From Christiangramia sp. (GTDB taxonomy: Bacteria > Bacteroidota > Bacteroidia > Flavobacteriales > Flavobacteriaceae): a stretch of DNA of 9,802 bases. The stretch covers positions 1-9,802 of the forward strand of contig JAGXII010000210.1 of NCBI GenBank assembly GCA_024635735.1. The letters run 5' to 3'. The first letter of the stretch is position 1. Each line of letters opens with the position of its first letter. The notes beneath the pieces are model-generated. The model made no database searches and had not been told where the DNA came from. It worked only from the letters and a program-made list of their open reading frames with translations. Of the stretch, positions 7,839-9,802 are shown one piece after another. The translations under genes and the position numbers were made by a program.

Positions 7839-8758
7839 TATACTATTTTTACGCCTTTTTTATTTATTTCTGAAAGGTGAAGTTCAAAATCAATATCCTT
7901 ATTCTCATAAAACTCCTGGATAGCATTTTTCACCTTCAGAGCGTTTGATTCTCCCTTGCATAAGGCAAAAACTGAAGGCCCGGAACCCGAAATACCAAAT
8001 CCCAGGGCTCCATTCTCGAGAGAAATCTTATCGAGTTCGTCAAAATAAGGAATCAGAATAGACCTTATAGGTTCTACGATCTCATCGGTAAGACTTCGGC
8101 CTAACAACTCATAATCGCTGGAATAAAGAGCGCTTACAAAGGCTCCAAGATTTCCCCACTGGTGAATTGCCTGCTTTAAACTTACGCTTTGCTTAATTAT
8201 AGACCTGGAATCCCGGGTTTTTATTTCTATAAGAGGATGAAGAATTACAAACCTTAGATCGTCAGGAACGGGAAGTGAAATGATCTCCAATGGATCATAA
8301 CTGCGAACCAGACTAAAACCTCCCAGTAAGGCAGGAGCGACATTATCTGCATGGGCATTACCGCTGGCAAGTAATTCTCCCTGCATTGCAAAAGCAATAA
8401 GTTCTTTATTACTAAAAGGTTCACCAAGAATTTTATTAACGGCAAAAACCGCTCCCGCGGAACTCGCGGCGCTACTTCCTATTCCACTCCCAGCCTTAAT
8501 TTTTTTATGGATTTCAATATCAAAGCCCTGGTTAGACTCCAAAGCCTCAAGAAGAGCAATTACAGCCACTCCCGCGACATTCTTATCAATTTCCATTGGA
8601 AGATCCTGTCCCGTTATTTTAGTAATTCTAAGCTTCCCAAGATCATTTTTACGAATGATCATTTCGTCTCCAACGTTATCCAGGCAGCAACCCAGAACAT
8701 CAAATCCACAGGAAAGATTAGCTACGGTCGCCGGAGCGAAAACTTTCAGTTCATCCAT
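7838..8758 (-). CDS. thrB: Homoserine kinase (GHMP family)
   Basis: Phosphorylates L-homoserine with ATP to O-phosphohomoserine, feeding threonine synthase encoded next door. The 306 residues are normal for ThrB. GHMP-kinase motifs seen: motif 1 near the N-terminus (FAPATVANLSCGFDVLG, 7-23), the ATP-binding glycine/serine loop KAGSGIGSSAASSAG (88-102), and motif 3 GFGISGSGPS (253-262) close to the C-terminus. The NLSCGFD..G signature near residue 14 separates ThrB from other GHMP kinases such as mevalonate or galactokinase. The ATG lies 2 bases after the thrA stop codon and the TAA shares one base with the thrC ATG, which supports co-transcription and translational coupling. Nothing is missing or unusual. 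Confidence 0.96.
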   Translation of the reverse strand: MDELKVFAPATVANLSCGFDVLGCCLDNVGDEMIIRKNDLGKLRITKITGQDLPMEIDKNVAGVAVIALLEALESNQGFDIEIHKKIKAGSGIGSSAASSAGAVFAVNKILGEPFSNKELIAFAMQGELLASGNAHADNVAPALLGGFSLVRSYDPLEIISLPVPDDLRFVILHPLIEIKTRDSRSIIKQSVSLKQAIHQWGNLGAFVSALYSSDYELLGRSLTDEIVEPIRSILIPYFDELDKISLENGALGFGISGSGPSVFALCKGESNALKVKNAIQEFYENKDIDFELHLSEINKKGVKIV

Positions 8759-8760
8759 AA

Positions 8761-9802
8761 TTATTTCTTTCCTATTCTTATAATATCAGCAAAGATACCA
8801 GAAGCGGTTACCTCGGCCCCAGCTCCTGCCCCTTTTACAATTAGAGGTTGCTCCGGATAGCGATCTGTGAAAAATAAAACTATATTATCACTACCGCTAA
8901 GATTTGCAAACGGATGTTGCGCATTGACTTCCTGCAGGCCTACCTGCGCCTTTCCATCCTCCAGTTGAGCGACATACTTTAGTTCGCAATCGTGGTTGGA
9001 AGCATTTTGATAAATCTCCTGAAATTTAGGTTCATCCCTTTTCAGGATTTCGAAGAATTCCTCATTATTGGTAGAATTCAAACTCTCCTGAGAAAGAAAA
9101 TCTTCACTTTCAATATCCTCGAGTTCAAGCTTATGGCCGCTCTCCCTGGCGAGAATCAATATTTTCCTGGCAACGTCTACTCCGCTTAAATCTATTTTAG
9201 GATCAGGCTCGGTATAACCTTCTTTCATAGCCTTTTCGACAATCTTATAGAAGGGTTCGCTGGCATCGTAATTATTAAATACAAAATTCAGACTTCCCGA
9301 AAGCACGGCCTGGATTTTCTGAATCCTGTCCCCCGAAGCAACAAGATTCTGCAGAGTATCTATAATAGGTAATCCGGCGCCCACATTGGTTTCATACATA
9401 AACGACGCTCCATATTCACGAGCAAGTCTCTGCAAATTCTCATAATTCTCATAGGCATCTGCACAAGCGATCTTGTTACAGGTTACCACTGAGATAGAAT
9501 TCTCAAGATAGTGTTTATACCATCCTGAAATTTCGGGACTTGCCGTATTATCCACAAAAATGCTATTACGCAAGTTGAATTGTTTTACTCTACTGAAAAA
9601 TTGTTCTTTATCGGCTTTTTCAGAGTTTTTAAGTAATTCCTCCCAATTATTCAGATCAATTCCATTTTCATCAAAAACCATTTTCCGGGAGTTGGAAAGT
9701 GCCAATACACGTACTTTCAATCTTAATTTTTCAAGTAAATAATTTTCCTGTTTCTTTAACTGAGCGATTAGTTTACTTCCAACATTTCCAACACCTGTGA
9801 TG
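8761..9802 (-). CDS. thrA: Homoserine dehydrogenase domain of a probable bifunctional aspartokinase/homoserine dehydrogenase (partial, 5' end beyond the window)
   Basis: Homoserine dehydrogenase reduces aspartate semialdehyde to homoserine with NAD(P)H. The frame is open from the right edge, so the visible 346 codons are the 3' part; the TTG at 9718-9720 is not a credible start, since homology continues upstream of it. Seen, numbered from the window edge: nucleotide-binding GVGNVG (3-8), then a helix (LIAQLKKQ) and LRVRVLA-like strand; VDNTAS and the catalytic-region Asn109-Lys110 (CNKIA); ETNVGAGLPIIDTLQNL; SGSLNFVFN; and EPDPKIDLSGVDVARK with the conserved Asp209 and Lys213. The insertion pattern (LKKQENYL, then ENGIDLNNWEELL) matches the E. 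coli ThrA/MetL-type fusion more than the stand-alone enzyme, so an aspartokinase domain is expected upstream. No C-terminal ACT domain follows. It heads thrB by 2 bases. Bifunctionality is inferred, not seen. Confidence 0.92.
   Translation of the reverse strand, partial: ITGVGNVGSKLIAQLKKQENYLLEKLRLKVRVLALSNSRKMVFDENGIDLNNWEELLKNSEKADKEQFFSRVKQFNLRNSIFVDNTASPEISGWYKHYLENSISVVTCNKIACADAYENYENLQRLAREYGASFMYETNVGAGLPIIDTLQNLVASGDRIQKIQAVLSGSLNFVFNNYDASEPFYKIVEKAMKEGYTEPDPKIDLSGVDVARKILILARESGHKLELEDIESEDFLSQESLNSTNNEEFFEILKRDEPKFQEIYQNASNHDCELKYVAQLEDGKAQVGLQEVNAQHPFANLSGSDNIVLFFTDRYPEQPLIVKGAGAGAEVTASGIFADIIRIGKK

Noticed and set aside
8507..8860. Plus-strand frame opposite the thrB/thrA junction
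   Set aside because: It lies wholly antisense to two well-recognised enzymes and its translation looks random.
9718..9720. TTG as the start of a short stand-alone homoserine dehydrogenase
   Set aside because: The frame continues to the right edge and encodes the GVGNVG nucleotide-binding motif upstream of the TTG, so the gene starts outside the window.
1..9802. Insertion sequences, CRISPR repeats, tRNA or rRNA genes, toxin-antitoxin or phage genes
   Set aside because: I looked for transposase motifs, spaced direct repeats, tRNA-like cloverleaf arms and small paired genes, and found nothing beyond the two hairpin terminators.

Overview
The window looks like a chromosomal segment from a marine-type member of the Bacteroidota, most likely Flavobacteriaceae and possibly Gramella/Christiangramia-like. 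The evidence is AT-rich DNA, weak Shine-Dalgarno signals, a lipobox-type M61 peptidase with a PDZ domain, and the gene order thrA-thrB-thrC with a bifunctional-type ThrA. This placement is inferred from protein style; no rRNA or other marker is present.

Left part (1-2559), plus strand. It opens with a C-terminal remnant of glutamate-5-semialdehyde dehydrogenase (ProA), closed by a clear hairpin terminator. Next is a lipoprotein-type M61 metallopeptidase with a PDZ domain. Its reading frame is cut by one in-frame TAG exactly where the third zinc-ligand glutamate should be. A near-perfect 15-bp hairpin terminator ends this unit.

Middle part (2560-6537), plus strand. An intact CPA2-type cation/proton antiporter with C-terminal RCK (TrkA-N/TrkA-C) domains is followed by a decayed N-terminal fragment of an AarF/UbiB-family (ABC1) kinase. 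That fragment carries a compensating frameshift pair, a further frameshift that fits loss of one copy of a 5-base repeat, and lacks the whole kinase core. Then comes an intact, exported, cysteine-free S10 serine carboxypeptidase-like protein.

Right part (6543-9802), minus strand. This is the threonine biosynthesis operon, read right to left: the 3' part of thrA (homoserine dehydrogenase domain, entering from beyond the right edge), thrB (homoserine kinase) and thrC (threonine synthase). The genes are tightly packed (2-base gap, then a TAATG overlap). Together they turn aspartate semialdehyde into threonine through homoserine and O-phosphohomoserine. The operon converges on the S10 gene with only 5 bases between the stop codons.

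The main point of interest is a local concentration of gene decay: proA, the M61 peptidase and aarF are damaged in three different ways, while the genes between and beside them are open and keep their motifs. I see no convincing novel multi-gene system, no mobile element, no CRISPR array and no RNA gene. No gene-free stretch exceeds 300 bases.
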